Shown: in pieces, positions 34,028 through 42,847 of the stretch
Numbering within the stretch: position 1 is the first letter of the stretch
Layout of the letters: every line of letters starts with the position of its first letter
DNA from: Pseudosulfitobacter pseudonitzschiae
GTDB lineage: Bacteria > Pseudomonadota > Alphaproteobacteria > Rhodobacterales > Rhodobacteraceae
Reading direction: 5' to 3'
Assembly (NCBI RefSeq): GCF_002222635.1
Contig: NZ_CP022415.1
Location: 992,001 to 1,056,000, forward strand
DNA length: 64,000 nucleotides
Made by a program: the position numbers and the translations under genes
The notes under the pieces: generated by a model
Seen by the model: the letters and a program-made list of their open reading frames with translations, nothing else
Databases searched by the model: none
What the model was told of the DNA's origin: nothing

Positions 34028-35106
34028 CGCTGTGCCGAGAAGGTAAAGAACGACTGCATCGCGAACATCACGCGGTCGAGCAAGAAACCGATGATCCCGA
34101 TTGTCAGCACTGCGACGATGATCCGTGCCAGCGATTGCGACGATCCGTTCTGGAACTCGTCCCAGACAAATTTGCCAAGGCCGGGGTTCTGCGCCAGCAT
34201 TTCAGCGGCGATCAACACCATCCAGCCCACGCCCAGCGACAGACGCAGTCCGGTGAATATCAGCGGCAGTGCAGAGGGTAGAACCAGCTTGGTGATCTTG
34301 GCGTAGGGGCTCATTTTCAGGACGCGGCTGACGCTGATCAGATCGCGGTCAATGGACGCCACGCCAAGTGCGGTGTTGATCAGGGTCGGCCAGAGCGAAC
34401 ACAGCGTCACCGTGATCGCGGAAACAAGAAAGGATTTGGAAAACATCCCGTCATTCGTTGCATAGACGGCAGAGACGACCATGGTAACGATCGGGAGCCA
34501 TGCCAGCGGCGACACCGGTTTGAAGATCTGGATCAACGGATTGAGCGCGGCATTGGCCGTGGGCGACAGGCCCGCAGCGATGCCCAGCGGGATCGCGATG
34601 ACCGAGGCGACCAGAAAGCCGAAAAACACAGTTTTGATCGAGGTCCATATCTGGTCGTAGTAGCTGGGTGCGCCGGTATAGGCGATCTGCTTGACCTCGT
34701 CAGCTCTGCCTGCCTCGATCAGGCGCGCATTGCGTTGATCCAGCCGGTCATAGAAAACAGCCGCTTTCTGGCGTTTGTCGATGGCATCTGCGTTCAACTC
34801 TTTGGCCTGATCCCAGACGGCAACAGGTCCGGGGATTGCGCCCAGCGATGTGACGACACGCGGCGCCAATGCGGCCCACAGCATCAGGAAAATCGCGATG
34901 GACAACAGCGGCACACCCAACAGCCGCCACACATCCCGCATCTGGCCGCGTGGATTGTCGCCCGCAGCGGCCTTGAGCAGGGGCGTGACCCATGCAAGGC
35001 CAAGAACAGAAAACCATGCATCGGCTTTATTGATGCGCGTGAACCAGACGGCGCGGCGTGCTTCTTTGTGCTTGGCTTCGAGGTGATCGGGGTCGACGAC
35101 GGTCAT
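34024..35106 (-). CDS. nrtB: Nitrate ABC transporter permease
   Basis: 360 residues. A cytoplasmic N-terminus (~70 residues), one helix (LSIAIFLMLWAALAP), a charged periplasmic loop (NADAIDKRQKAAVFYDRLDQ) and then the BPD-transporter core with five segments and the EAA loop (SAEMLAQNPGLGKFVWD region; read here as IAAEMLAQNPGLGKFVWDEF). It moves nitrate (or nitrite) across the inner membrane with the fused ATPase. Preceded by CGGAGAC, a good ribosome-binding site. It lies 66 bp after nrtA. Confidence 0.9.
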   Translation of the reverse strand: MTVVDPDHLEAKHKEARRAVWFTRINKADAWFSVLGLAWVTPLLKAAAGDNPRGQMRDVWRLLGVPLLSIAIFLMLWAALAPRVVTSLGAIPGPVAVWDQAKELNADAIDKRQKAAVFYDRLDQRNARLIEAGRADEVKQIAYTGAPSYYDQIWTSIKTVFFGFLVASVIAIPLGIAAGLSPTANAALNPLIQIFKPVSPLAWLPIVTMVVSAVYATNDGMFSKSFLVSAITVTLCSLWPTLINTALGVASIDRDLISVSRVLKMSPYAKITKLVLPSALPLIFTGLRLSLGVGWMVLIAAEMLAQNPGLGKFVWDEFQNGSSQSLARIIVAVLTIGIIGFLLDRVMFAMQSFFTFSAQR

Positions 35107-35172
35107 GGCGGTCTCCGGAACTGTAAAAGGGGTGGAAAATGCGCCGCCACGGTGTCGGGCGGCGCAGGTATA

Positions 35173-36525
35173 TCAGCCGCCAACGACCTCACCGGACTTC
35201 AATCCGATGGGCAGGCTGTCGATATAGGCATTCGGCGTTTTGCCATCGAAGGGGATTGCATCAATGATGTCGGCAGCGGGCGTTGGTGCCTTGTAGCCGT
35301 CGCTGTCCCAAGGGAAATCCGCCTCTGCGGCCAGATCGTCGTCTACCAGCAAGCGCGCTGCCTTCAGGTAGATGTCGGGGCGATAGACGGAACGGGCCGT
35401 TTCATCGAACCATGCGTCGTCTTTGGTCTGCGCAATCTGGCCCCAGCGGCGCATTTGCGTCAGGTACCAGACCGCATCGGAATAATAGGGATAGGTTGCA
35501 TTGTAACGAAAGAATACATTGAAATCAGGAACTTCGCGCACATCTCCCGGCTCGTATTCAAAGGTTCCGGTCATCGAGGCCGCGATTACAGCGGCATCTG
35601 CACCGACATATTCAGGGCGGCTGAGAATTTCGACCGCTTCGGCACGGTTGGCATTGTCGTTCTCGTCCAGCCAGATGGCCGCACGTATCAGCGCCTTGGT
35701 CAGGGCCAGCGTCGTGTTGGGGTTTTCTTTGGCGAAATCAGCGGTGATGCCAAAGACCTTTTCCGGGTTGTTCTTCCACAGCTCGTAATCGGTAATCACC
35801 GGCACACCGATGCCTTTGACTACCGCCTGCTGGTTCCACGGCTCGCCCACGCTGTAGCCGTCGATTGTGCCCGCCTCGAGCGTTGCAGGCATCTGCGGGG
35901 GCGGTGTGACGGAGAGGAACACATCGGCGCCAATCTGGCCCGACGTGTCGTCAGGGCTGTAAAGACCGGGGTTCAGCCCGCCAGCTGCAAGCCAGTAGCG
36001 CAGTTCGTAATTGTGCGTGGAGACGGGGAACACCATGCCCATGTTGAACGGCTTGCCCTCTGCGCGGTAGCTTTCGACCACGGGCAGCAAGGCGCTGGCA
36101 CTGATCGGATGCTGTGGCAGGCCGTCGGCGTTGGTGGGAATGTTCGGCTTCATTTCTGCCCAGACCGTGTTCGACACAGTGATCCCGTTGCCGTTCAGGT
36201 CCATCGAAAAGGGCGTGATAATATGCGCTTGCGTGCCGTACCCGATTGTCGCAGCCAGCGGTTGGCCCGCCAGCATATGCGCGCCGTCCAGTTGCCCGCC
36301 GATCACGCCGTCCAGCAGCACCTTCCAGTTGGCCTGTGCTTCGAGTGTGACAAACAGACCTTCATCAAGGAAATAACCGTTCTCATAGGCCACTGCGAGC
36401 GGGGCCATATCGGTCAGTTTAATGAAACCGAATGTCAGTTCGTCTTTTTCCAGATCCAGCATCTCGGCAAAAGCCGGGCCGGTAATCAGGGTGGTCGCCA
36501 GTAGGTAGGTTGCAAGTTTCTTCAT
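35173..36525 (-). CDS. nrtA: Nitrate ABC transporter substrate-binding protein
   Basis: 450 residues from ATG 36525, with AAGGGAC upstream; an ATG 84 bp earlier lies inside the leader terminator and is rejected. A Sec signal peptide ([20 protein letters not shown]) precedes the NrtA/CmpA binding fold: [59 protein letters not shown]. Captures nitrate in the periplasm. It is the first structural gene after a 264-bp leader carrying ANTAR hairpins and a terminator. Confidence 0.92.
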   Translation of the reverse strand: MKKLATYLLATTLITGPAFAEMLDLEKDELTFGFIKLTDMAPLAVAYENGYFLDEGLFVTLEAQANWKVLLDGVIGGQLDGAHMLAGQPLAATIGYGTQAHIITPFSMDLNGNGITVSNTVWAEMKPNIPTNADGLPQHPISASALLPVVESYRAEGKPFNMGMVFPVSTHNYELRYWLAAGGLNPGLYSPDDTSGQIGADVFLSVTPPPQMPATLEAGTIDGYSVGEPWNQQAVVKGIGVPVITDYELWKNNPEKVFGITADFAKENPNTTLALTKALIRAAIWLDENDNANRAEAVEILSRPEYVGADAAVIAASMTGTFEYEPGDVREVPDFNVFFRYNATYPYYSDAVWYLTQMRRWGQIAQTKDDAWFDETARSVYRPDIYLKAARLLVDDDLAAEADFPWDSDGYKAPTPAADIIDAIPFDGKTPNAYIDSLPIGLKSGEVVGG

Positions 36526-36543
36526 GAAATTGTCCCTTGTGAG

Positions 36544-36569
36544 GTCCGGGGCGGGAGGGCACCCCGGAC
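36544..36569 (-). promoter_or_regulatory. Hairpin beside the nrtA ribosome-binding site
   Basis: GTCCGGGG (36544-36551) pairs perfectly with CCCCGGAC (36562-36569) around a 10-nt loop. It ends about 18 nt before the nrtA ATG, next to the AAGGGAC ribosome-binding site. There is no T run, so it is more likely an accessory fold or mRNA-stabilising stem than a terminator. Confidence 0.5.
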
Positions 36570-36573
36570 AAAC

Positions 36574-36625
36574 GAAAAATAGCCGCTGACCAGCCTCGCG
36601 CATTTGCACGAAGGGTCGAGCGGCT
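36574..36625 (-). terminator. Leader terminator upstream of nrtA (probable NasT antitermination target)
   Basis: On the minus strand AGCCGCT-C-GACC (36625-36614) pairs with GGTCAGCGGCT (36591-36581): 11 pairs with one bulged C and a 22-nt apical part. It is followed by ATTTTT (36580-36575). It lies about 50 nt before the nrtA start, so transcripts would end here unless antitermination occurs. Confidence 0.7.
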
Positions 36626-36662
36626 GTGCTCGGATTACCCGGACTTTGGGAATTGGGAGTAG

Positions 36663-36705
36663 GGAGACGCCATTGTCTTCCTGCGTTTGTTCTGCCGCGA
36701 AGCAG
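36663..36705 (-). promoter_or_regulatory. Two-hairpin ANTAR (NasT) target element
   Basis: On the minus strand the first hairpin is CTGC-TTCGCG-GCAG (36705-36692) with a six-base loop. After a 10-base linker comes GGA(A)GAC-AATGGC-GTCTCC (36681-36663), also with a six-base loop. ANTAR proteins bind paired hairpins whose hexaloops have A at position 1 and G at 4. The second loop fits exactly; the first has G at 4 but T at 1. Position between nasTS and nrtA, upstream of a terminator, fits the NasR/NasT model. Confidence 0.65.
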
Positions 36706-36748
36706 TTGGTTGAATCAATGTCGAAGGCTGATTTGGCCTGATAGCGGG

Positions 36749-36778
36749 GCAGATTTCTGCGTTGCGGCGAAAATCTGC
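36749..36778 (-). promoter_or_regulatory. Stem-loop just after nasS
   Basis: GCAGATTT (36749-36756) pairs with AAATCTGC (36771-36778) around a 14-nt loop, 12 nt past the nasS stop. There is no T run. It may stabilise the nasTS message end or be the first fold of the nrtA leader. Confidence 0.5.
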
Positions 36779-36789
36779 TGCATTTTCGA

Positions 36790-37896
36790 TCACTCTTCCG
36801 GTGCGGGGCTGAATTCTTGACCGTCAAACGAATGGCCCATCGCAGCCTCGTGCGGGACATAGCCGGGAATCGCGAGCAAGGCATCGCGGTGCAGATCGGT
36901 GCGACAGGTGGCAACAGCGGCGGCCCGCGCCGTGGTCCTATCCAGCCCCAAACGCGCGGCAAGACGCTCTCCGATCCACGCGGCGTGGTCCGGTTGCGGG
37001 GTATAGCGGGTGAAATCGACAAAATCAGGCACGATCCGGCTTTCACCACGCGGCGTGATCGTGAAATGACCGGACAGGGCGCGGTCGATCACCTCGGCGG
37101 GCACATCAAGATAGTCGCGTTGGGCCAAAAATGCGCAGGCCGTCGTGCGGCTTTGCGGATCGGTCAGCCATTCACCCGCACGCCACAGGGTGCGGATCAT
37201 GGCGCGCAGGGGTTCGGGGTTGGCGTCTGCCAGTTCGGCGCGCACGCCCAGCACCTTTTCAGGCGCACCGGGCCAGACCGCGCAGCCCGGAAGCAACAAA
37301 GCGCCAGAGCCGGTTTCAACCGCCATCGACCCCCACGGCTCGCCCACGCAAATGGCGTCAAGCTCGCCTGCGGCAAGGGCTCCAGCCATCAACGGCGGTG
37401 GAACCGTGCGTATATCAAGTGCAGCAGGGGCGGGCAGACCAAGCGCCGTCAGCCAATGATACAATAACTCTGCGTGCATCGAAAAGGGAAACGGGACAGC
37501 GATCCGCAAAGGGCCGTCCGCCGCCGCGATCAGGGCCCGACCCGCCGCGTGGGCATCGCCAAAGCCGTCACCAAAGCTGTGACCGTTGCCTCTGATCCGC
37601 GTCGCCATATCATTGCTGACACCGATGATTTCGCCATTCGTCGACAGAACGGCCATGCTGGCAAGCGGCGCGCCGGTGCCGCCAAGCCCGAGGGCCGTTG
37701 CCACTGGCATGGGCGACAGCATCTGTGCCGCTGTGACCTGCCCGAATGACACCATATCACGCAAACTGGACCACGAATGTGCCCTGCGCAGGTCCAGCGT
37801 GATCCCCTCGGCCCTGTCGAAACCCAATTCAACCGCAACGATCAGCGGGGCGGCGTCGATCAGCGGCAGGAAGGCAACCGGCATTTTAGTGGTCAT
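36790..37896 (-). CDS. nasS: Cytoplasmic nitrate sensor, NrtA-like (NasS)
   Basis: 368 residues with the NrtA/CmpA binding fold (VAFLPLIDAAPLIVAVELGF, AQMLSPMPVATALGLGGTG, ELDAICVGEPWGSMAVETG) but no signal peptide, so it stays in the cytoplasm. In Azotobacter, Paracoccus and Bradyrhizobium, NasS holds NasT inactive until nitrate or nitrite binds. Its start overlaps nasT (ATGA), the standard nasTS pairing. It ends 264 bp before nrtA. Confidence 0.9.
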   Translation of the reverse strand: MTTKMPVAFLPLIDAAPLIVAVELGFDRAEGITLDLRRAHSWSSLRDMVSFGQVTAAQMLSPMPVATALGLGGTGAPLASMAVLSTNGEIIGVSNDMATRIRGNGHSFGDGFGDAHAAGRALIAAADGPLRIAVPFPFSMHAELLYHWLTALGLPAPAALDIRTVPPPLMAGALAAGELDAICVGEPWGSMAVETGSGALLLPGCAVWPGAPEKVLGVRAELADANPEPLRAMIRTLWRAGEWLTDPQSRTTACAFLAQRDYLDVPAEVIDRALSGHFTITPRGESRIVPDFVDFTRYTPQPDHAAWIGERLAARLGLDRTTARAAAVATCRTDLHRDALLAIPGYVPHEAAMGHSFDGQEFSPAPEE

Positions 37897-38477
37897 GACA
37901 ACAGTCCCGCCGTGGTAACCAGCGCCTCGGCGACATCAATGACCTTGCGGCCCTGATCCATTGCTGCACGGCGCAACAGATCATAGGCGGCTTGTTCATC
38001 AATGCCTTTGGCCTTCATCAGCAGACCTTTGGCGCGGTCGATCACCTTGCGTTCTTCCAACGCACGTTTGGTGGTGGCCAGTTCCGTGCGCATCTGGCGA
38101 AACAAGGTGAAGCGGGCAACAGCTGCGTCAATAATCGGCTTCAGCCGGTCCGCCCGCAGCCCGTCGACAACATAGGCCGACACACCGGCCTCGATGGCAA
38201 TTCTGGTAAGGTTCGCGTCGCTCTGGTCGACAAACAGCGCCACGGGGCGTTCCAGCGGGGCCGAAGCGAGAGTCAGTTCCTCAAGCGAGTCGCGTGAGGG
38301 GTTATCAAGGTCGATCAGAACAATATCGGGATTGTGTGCTGCAATGGCGGCAGTCAGGCGCGTCATGTCGCTGACGGTGTTCAACTCATATTGTCCGGCA
38401 CGCGCCAGACTTTCTTCGATCAGCGCGGCACGGGCCGGATCGGTCTCGACGATTGTGATTTTAAGCACCCGCTGCAT
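37893..38477 (-). CDS. nasT: ANTAR-domain nitrate response antiterminator (NasT)
   Basis: 194 residues from the start codon at 38477. A receiver-like N-terminus (ITIVETDPARAALIEESL; D54 region DIVLIDLDNPS) leads through a coiled coil to a C-terminal ANTAR domain (VIDRAKGLLMKAKGIDEQAA, then YDLLRRAAMDQG). ANTAR proteins bind paired hexaloop hairpins in leader RNA and prevent termination. The matching hairpins and terminator lie at 36574-36705. Upstream reading extends to 38594 but lacks family similarity. Confidence 0.92.
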   Translation of the reverse strand: MQRVLKITIVETDPARAALIEESLARAGQYELNTVSDMTRLTAAIAAHNPDIVLIDLDNPSRDSLEELTLASAPLERPVALFVDQSDANLTRIAIEAGVSAYVVDGLRADRLKPIIDAAVARFTLFRQMRTELATTKRALEERKVIDRAKGLLMKAKGIDEQAAYDLLRRAAMDQGRKVIDVAEALVTTAGLLS

Positions 38478-38579
38478 AGGGGAAACCGTCAGCAGACATG
38501 GGATTGATTGGCAATGCGAAAGCGGAACTTGCGCCACTATTTTCAGCAAGCGCCTTAAAATTAGGCGCGACCGGCAGTG

Positions 38580-38633
38580 CCAAGGCAAAATCACCGCCCC
38601 GTGATCGCGACCCAGCAGCGGTGTTTGCCTTGG
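38580..38633. repeat. Long imperfect palindrome upstream of nasT
   Basis: CCAAGGCAAAATCACCGC (38580-38597) is complementary to GCGGTGTTTGCCTTGG (38618-38633), 16 pairs with a 2-nt bulge, around a 20-nt centre. It sits about 100 bp before nasT. Neither side has a T run, so it is not a standard terminator; an operator or an RNA structure are options. Confidence 0.5.
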
Positions 38634-38764
38634 CTAAAGAGCTATGTTGAAGCGGGAGCTGATGGGGCAGCCGGACACGAAAAGACGACGCCGGACGGGG
38701 TCTCTGCTCGAGCCTTGCAAACAAAGCCTGATCTCGTGTCAGTCTACGTATCTGGAAATGAAAA

Positions 38765-38840
38765 TGGTGCCCCCACACGGACTCGAACCGCGGACCTACT
38801 GATTACAAATCAGTTGCTCTACCAGCTGAGCTATAGGGGC
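38765..38840 (-). tRNA. tRNA-Thr (anticodon UGU)
   Basis: A complete 76-nt cloverleaf on the minus strand. The acceptor stem GCCCCTA pairs with TGGGGGC, followed by discriminator A and an encoded CCA. D-loop AGCTGGTAGAGC, anticodon stem ACTGA/TCAGT around TTTGTAA (anticodon TGT), and T-loop TTCGAGT are all present. UGU reads ACA and, with wobble, other threonine codons. Confidence 0.95.
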
Positions 38841-38987
38841 ACTCGGGCGCTCGTTTACTGTGCTGTTACGAAACGCGCAAGATCAAAATGCACATCCGCA
38901 CGCAGTTTGTGTTTGGTGGTTTTCCCGACCGTCAAAACCGATATAACAGATGCACAGGCAAAGCCTTACGGGAGCCAACACACACCT

Positions 38988-39863
38988 ATGCAAATTGTTC
39001 TTCACACAGGCGCGCATTTCACCGAGGAGGAGCGGCTGGTCAAATGCTTGCTTCGCAACAAGGAAGACTTTGCATCCAAGGGTGTGGCAGTTCCTGGACC
39101 GTCACGGTATCGCAAATTGTTGCGCGATACTTTCGGGGCGATGCAAAATACGGCCCCCGCGCCGGGCGCGCGTGATGTGTTGCTGGATGCGATACTGGAT
39201 GCCGAAGATGCAGACCGTGTGATCCTGAGTCACGCGCATATTTTCGGCGCGCCGCGCGCCTCGGTGCGTGACGGGCGGCTTTATCCCAATGCACCCGAGC
39301 GGATGGCGCAGATGAGCCAGCTGTTTCCGAACGACCAGATCGAGATGTTCACGGCCCTGCGCAATCCGGCGGCGTTCTTGCCTGCGGTGTTCAAGGCATC
39401 GCCGCATGAGACTGTCGACGAGTTTCTGGGCGGCGTCGATCCGGTAGATGTGCGCTGGTCGGATATGCTGGAAGAGGTGCGCGCGGCGGCCCCCAAGGTG
39501 AACATCACCGTGTGGTGCAACGAGGACACGCCACTGATCTGGGCCGAAATCATTCGCGAGATGGCAGGGTTGGAGCATAACGAGAAGATCGTCGGCGGCT
39601 TTGACGTTCTTGGTGACATCATGTCACCCGAGGGCATGCAGCGGTTCCGAGCCTATCTCAAGAGCCATCCGGTGATGACCGAAATGCAAAAGCGGCGGGT
39701 GATTGCTGCGTTTCTGGACAAATACGCGCTGGAGGACGAGATCGAGGAAGAGCTAGATATGCCCGGCTGGACCGATGATCTGGTCGATGAGATGACCGAA
39801 ATTTACGACGAAGACATGCTGCGTGTGCAGCGATTGCCGGGGGTGACGCTGATCGCGCCCTAG
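38988..39863 (+). CDS. Conserved-looking protein of unknown function
   Basis: 291 residues from ATG 38988; an in-frame extension upstream runs across the tRNA and is rejected. It opens MQIVLHTGAHFTEEERLVKC, reminiscent of the first strand and loop of sulfotransferase-like or capsule-related P-loop folds (HTGAH in place of a Walker-type loop). A later block is HAHIFGAPRASVRDGRLYPN, and the C-terminus is acidic (DMPGWTDDLVDEM). I do not recognise a named family with confidence. No signal or membrane segment. It stands alone beside tRNA-Thr. Confidence 0.7.
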   Translation: MQIVLHTGAHFTEEERLVKCLLRNKEDFASKGVAVPGPSRYRKLLRDTFGAMQNTAPAPGARDVLLDAILDAEDADRVILSHAHIFGAPRASVRDGRLYPNAPERMAQMSQLFPNDQIEMFTALRNPAAFLPAVFKASPHETVDEFLGGVDPVDVRWSDMLEEVRAAAPKVNITVWCNEDTPLIWAEIIREMAGLEHNEKIVGGFDVLGDIMSPEGMQRFRAYLKSHPVMTEMQKRRVIAAFLDKYALEDEIEEELDMPGWTDDLVDEMTEIYDEDMLRVQRLPGVTLIAP

Positions 39864-40012
39864 TGCGTGGCGGCGGTCTTGCCCCCAAGCGCGTGTGGGG
39901 TGGTGTCACAAGCACCCTGAGGGATGCGCCAAGGCAACTTACGCGGTTTGGAGAGGCCAAGAAACTTCAGCCAGATTTCGAGTTACCTGCGCGATGCATT
40001 CCGCAATCTGAC

Positions 40013-40056
40013 CCGGATCAATGGCCGTCTTGAAAAATGAGCGGCCATTGATCCGG
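40013..40056. repeat. Perfect 15-bp inverted repeat downstream of eda
   Basis: CCGGATCAATGGCCG (40013-40027) and CGGCCATTGATCCGG (40042-40056) are exact complements around a 14-nt A/T-rich centre (TCTTGAAAAATGAG). It lies 52 bp past the eda stop in a 244-bp gene-free stretch. No T run adjoins either arm. It could end eda transcription in a rho-assisted way or be a mobile-element end. Confidence 0.6.
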
Positions 40057-40107
40057 ACAACGCTAATGCTCTGTTGTGCATGACGACATGTCAGGCGCGG
40101 TTCTGTC

Positions 40108-40749
40108 TTAGCGCTGCAATTGCGCTGCGGCGCGCGCCAATGCGGTGATGCCGTCCCAATCACCGGTCAGAACCATTTCTTTGGGGGCGACCCACGATCC
40201 GCCTGCGCAGACCACGTTCGACAGGTTCAGGTAATCGGCGGCATTGGCGGGGCTGACGCCGCCGGTGGGGCAGAACATCACCTGCGGGATCGGGGCACCG
40301 ATGGCCTTGATCGCGGCAGCCCCGCCCGAGGCTTCTGCGGGAAAGAATTTCAGCATCGTATAGCCGCGTTCCAGCAGGCGCATCGCTTCGGATGCGGTTG
40401 CGGCTCCGGGCAACAAGGGCAGGTCGGCCTCTTCGCAGGCATCCAGCAGGCGGTCGGTGGCACCGGGCGAGACACCGAATTGCGCGCCTGCGTCTTTGGC
40501 GGCTTGGACGTCCGCAGGTGTCAGCAGGGTGCCAGCCCCCACGATGCCGCCCTCAACACCTGCCATCTCGCGGATCACATCAAGTGCGGCAGGGGTGCGC
40601 AGCGTCACCTCAAGCGCGGGCAACCCTCCTGCCACCAATGCGCGGGCCAGCGGGGTGGCGTGGGCAATATCGTCGACCACCAGAACCGGAATGATCGGGG
40701 CCATTTGCGCAATGCGCAGGGCTGCTGCGCTGGCGTCTTGGGGTGTCAT
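40108..40749 (-). CDS. eda: 2-dehydro-3-deoxy-phosphogluconate aldolase
   Basis: 213 residues, KDPG aldolase of the Entner-Doudoroff pathway, splitting KDPG to pyruvate and glyceraldehyde 3-phosphate. The Schiff-base lysine lies in the MLKFFPAEASGG block, the catalytic Glu in GGLPALEVTLRT, and phosphate-binding glycines in CPTGGVSPANAADYL. Full length and in an operon 20 bp after edd; ribosome-binding site GGAGACAG. Confidence 0.95.
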   Translation of the reverse strand: MTPQDASAAALRIAQMAPIIPVLVVDDIAHATPLARALVAGGLPALEVTLRTPAALDVIREMAGVEGGIVGAGTLLTPADVQAAKDAGAQFGVSPGATDRLLDACEEADLPLLPGAATASEAMRLLERGYTMLKFFPAEASGGAAAIKAIGAPIPQVMFCPTGGVSPANAADYLNLSNVVCAGGSWVAPKEMVLTGDWDGITALARAAAQLQR

Positions 40750-40769
40750 TGTCTGTCTCCTGTTAAATC

Positions 40770-42575
40770 TTAAACCACGACGGCAGCGCCGGTGTCGGCC
40801 CCGCCAACTGTGGCGCGAAACATGGCGAAAAGCTCGCGGCCCACGCCGTTGGTGTTGCCGCTTAGATCGGCAGTTGCAGGGGCGCGGTCTTCGATTCCCT
40901 CTGCCAGAACCTCTAGGGTTCCGGCCTTGGCGTCCAGCCGGATCATGTCGCCATCGCGTACTTTGGCGATCAGCCCGCCATCAAGTGCTTCGGGGCTGAC
41001 GTGGATTGCAGCGGGCGTCTTGCCCGAGGCACCGGACATACGGCCATCAGTGACCAGCGCCACCTTTTGCCCGCGTCCCTGCATCACCGCCATCAGCGGG
41101 TTCAGCGCGTGCAGTTCGGGCATACCGTTGGCTTTGGGCCCCTGAAACCGCACCACGATCACGCAATCTTCGGTCAGGGTGCCCGCCTTAAAGGCTGCCT
41201 TTACCTTTTCCTGATCATGGAAGACGCGGGCAGGGGCCTCGATCAGCTGATGCTCGTCGGCCACGGCGGAAATCTTGATGACGCCGCGCCCAAGGTTGCC
41301 GTTCAGCTGTTTCAGCCCGCCTTGGGGGGCAAAAGGATCGCTGGCGGGGCGCAGGATGCGGGTGTTCTGGCTGTCACGCGGGGCATCTTGCCAGTGGACT
41401 TCGCTGCCGATCAGTTTGGGTTCTTGCGTATAGTCCTGAAGACCGTCGCCCATTACCGTGACGGTGTCGGGGTGCAACAGGCCGGCGTCCAGCAACTCTC
41501 CGATCATATAGGTCAGACCGCCAGCTGCGTGGAAATGGTTCACGTCCGCCAGCCCGTTGGGATAGACCCGCGCCATCAATGGTGTGGCATCCGAGATGTC
41601 GGACAGGTCTTGCAGGTCAAGCTGCACGCCCGCGGCGCGCGCCATTGCGATGATGTGGATGACAAGGTTGGTCGACCCGCCCGTTGCCATCAACCCCACC
41701 AGTCCGTTCACAAAGGTACGTTCGTCCAGAATATCGCAAACGGGGCGATAATCATTGCCAAGGTTGGTGATTTCCAGCGCGCGCTTGGCACCTGCATGGG
41801 TCAGTGCGTCGCGCAGGTCTGTGTCGGGGTTCACAAAGGATGCACCGGGCAGGTGAAGGCCCATGAATTCCATCAGCATCTGGTTCGAATTGGCGGTGCC
41901 ATAGAATGTGCAGGTGCCCGGCCCGTGATAGGATGCCATTTCGGCCTCCATCAACTTGTCGCGGCCCACTTCACCCGAGGCGTGCAGCTGCCGCACTTTG
42001 GATTTCTCCTCGTTCGGCAGGCCCGATGGCATCGGCCCCGCAGGCAGAAAGATCGACGGGATATAGCCAAAGGTGGCGGCGGCAATAATCAGCCCCGGCA
42101 CGATCTTGTCGCAGACACCCAGATAGACGGCGCTGTCAAATGTGTTGTGCGACAGGGCCACGCCCGCCGCCAGTGCGATGACATCGCGCGAGAACAGCGA
42201 CAGTTCCATGCCGGTCTGGCCTTGGGTCACGCCATCGCACATGGCAGGCACTCCACCTGCCACCTGGGCCGTGCCACCGTTGGCCAAAGCGGTCTGTTTG
42301 ATCAGATCGGGGAATCGCTGGAAAGGCTGGTGGGCCGATAGCATGTCGTTATAGGCCGTGACGATACCGATATTGGGGCTGATACCCTCGACCAGCGGGT
42401 TTTTTTCGGCGCCCATTGCGGCAAAGGCATGTGCCTGATTGCCGCAGGTTAGATGCGCGCGGCGTGGGCCGTCTTCGGCGGCGCGGCGCATCCGGTCAAG
42501 ATATTGCGCGCGGCTGTCCTCCGAGCGTTTGATAATGCGGGCTGTAACGTCCTGAATCTTAGGGTCGAGTGCCAT
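40770..42575 (-). CDS. edd: Phosphogluconate dehydratase
   Basis: 601 residues from ATG 42575; an in-frame ATG at 42647 would add 24 residues that run across the operator-like palindrome, so the shorter start is used. IlvD/Edd family with iron-sulfur cysteines, e.g. in [17 protein letters not shown] and [11 protein letters not shown], and [13 protein letters not shown]. It dehydrates 6-phosphogluconate to KDPG. The pathway partners zwf and pgl are not in the window. Confidence 0.94.
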   Translation of the reverse strand: MALDPKIQDVTARIIKRSEDSRAQYLDRMRRAAEDGPRRAHLTCGNQAHAFAAMGAEKNPLVEGISPNIGIVTAYNDMLSAHQPFQRFPDLIKQTALANGGTAQVAGGVPAMCDGVTQGQTGMELSLFSRDVIALAAGVALSHNTFDSAVYLGVCDKIVPGLIIAAATFGYIPSIFLPAGPMPSGLPNEEKSKVRQLHASGEVGRDKLMEAEMASYHGPGTCTFYGTANSNQMLMEFMGLHLPGASFVNPDTDLRDALTHAGAKRALEITNLGNDYRPVCDILDERTFVNGLVGLMATGGSTNLVIHIIAMARAAGVQLDLQDLSDISDATPLMARVYPNGLADVNHFHAAGGLTYMIGELLDAGLLHPDTVTVMGDGLQDYTQEPKLIGSEVHWQDAPRDSQNTRILRPASDPFAPQGGLKQLNGNLGRGVIKISAVADEHQLIEAPARVFHDQEKVKAAFKAGTLTEDCVIVVRFQGPKANGMPELHALNPLMAVMQGRGQKVALVTDGRMSGASGKTPAAIHVSPEALDGGLIAKVRDGDMIRLDAKAGTLEVLAEGIEDRAPATADLSGNTNGVGRELFAMFRATVGGADTGAAVVV

Positions 42576-42620
42576 GTTCGGCGCCCCCTTTGCGGATATG
42601 TGTCGTTTGGCTGCTGTCTT

Positions 42621-42632
42621 GTTAGCGCTAAC
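42621..42632. promoter_or_regulatory. LacI-family operator-like palindrome before edd
   Basis: GTTAGCGCTAAC is a perfect 12-bp palindrome with the central CG typical of LacI/PurR/GntR-type operators. It lies 46 bp upstream of the edd start, so a sugar-responsive LacI-family repressor, encoded elsewhere, probably controls edd-eda. Confidence 0.6.
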
Positions 42633-42806
42633 GGACTTTGTTTTCAACCCGTAGATAGATGCCGAATATGGGCCGCGCGCGATCAGGTTGCACTATAGCA
42701 GACCGCGCGCGTGAAAGCGAAACAGGCGCAGGTGCGGGCCCCGTGTGCGTTGGCAACTGGCCTATTTTTGCGTCACGTACTTGACGCAAGGGCTGATTTA
42801 AGTAAT

Positions 42807-42821
42807 TGACTGTTTTAATCA
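42807..42821. promoter_or_regulatory. Candidate iron-responsive operator before the iron-binding protein
   Basis: TGACTGTTTTAATCA has TGA and TCA ends nine bases apart with an A/T-rich core, resembling the iron-Rhodo-box/RirA-type sites of Rhodobacterales. It is 26 bp before the start of the ferric-iron binding protein. Low certainty from sequence alone. Confidence 0.35.
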
Positions 42822-42847
42822 GAATTTGCCGTAACAGGAGTTTACCT

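Noticed and set aside
34735-36504. 589-codon open frame on the plus strand
   Set aside because: Antisense to nrtB and nrtA, no domain seen.
38540-38580. Possible sigma-54 promoter (TTGGCACTGCC) before nasT on the minus strand
   Set aside because: The GG and GC elements are one base off the required 10-bp spacing and the -12 box does not fit.
41001-42341. 446-codon open frame on the plus strand
   Set aside because: Antisense to edd; composition is typical of reversed GC-rich coding DNA (His, Gln, Arg, Gly rich).
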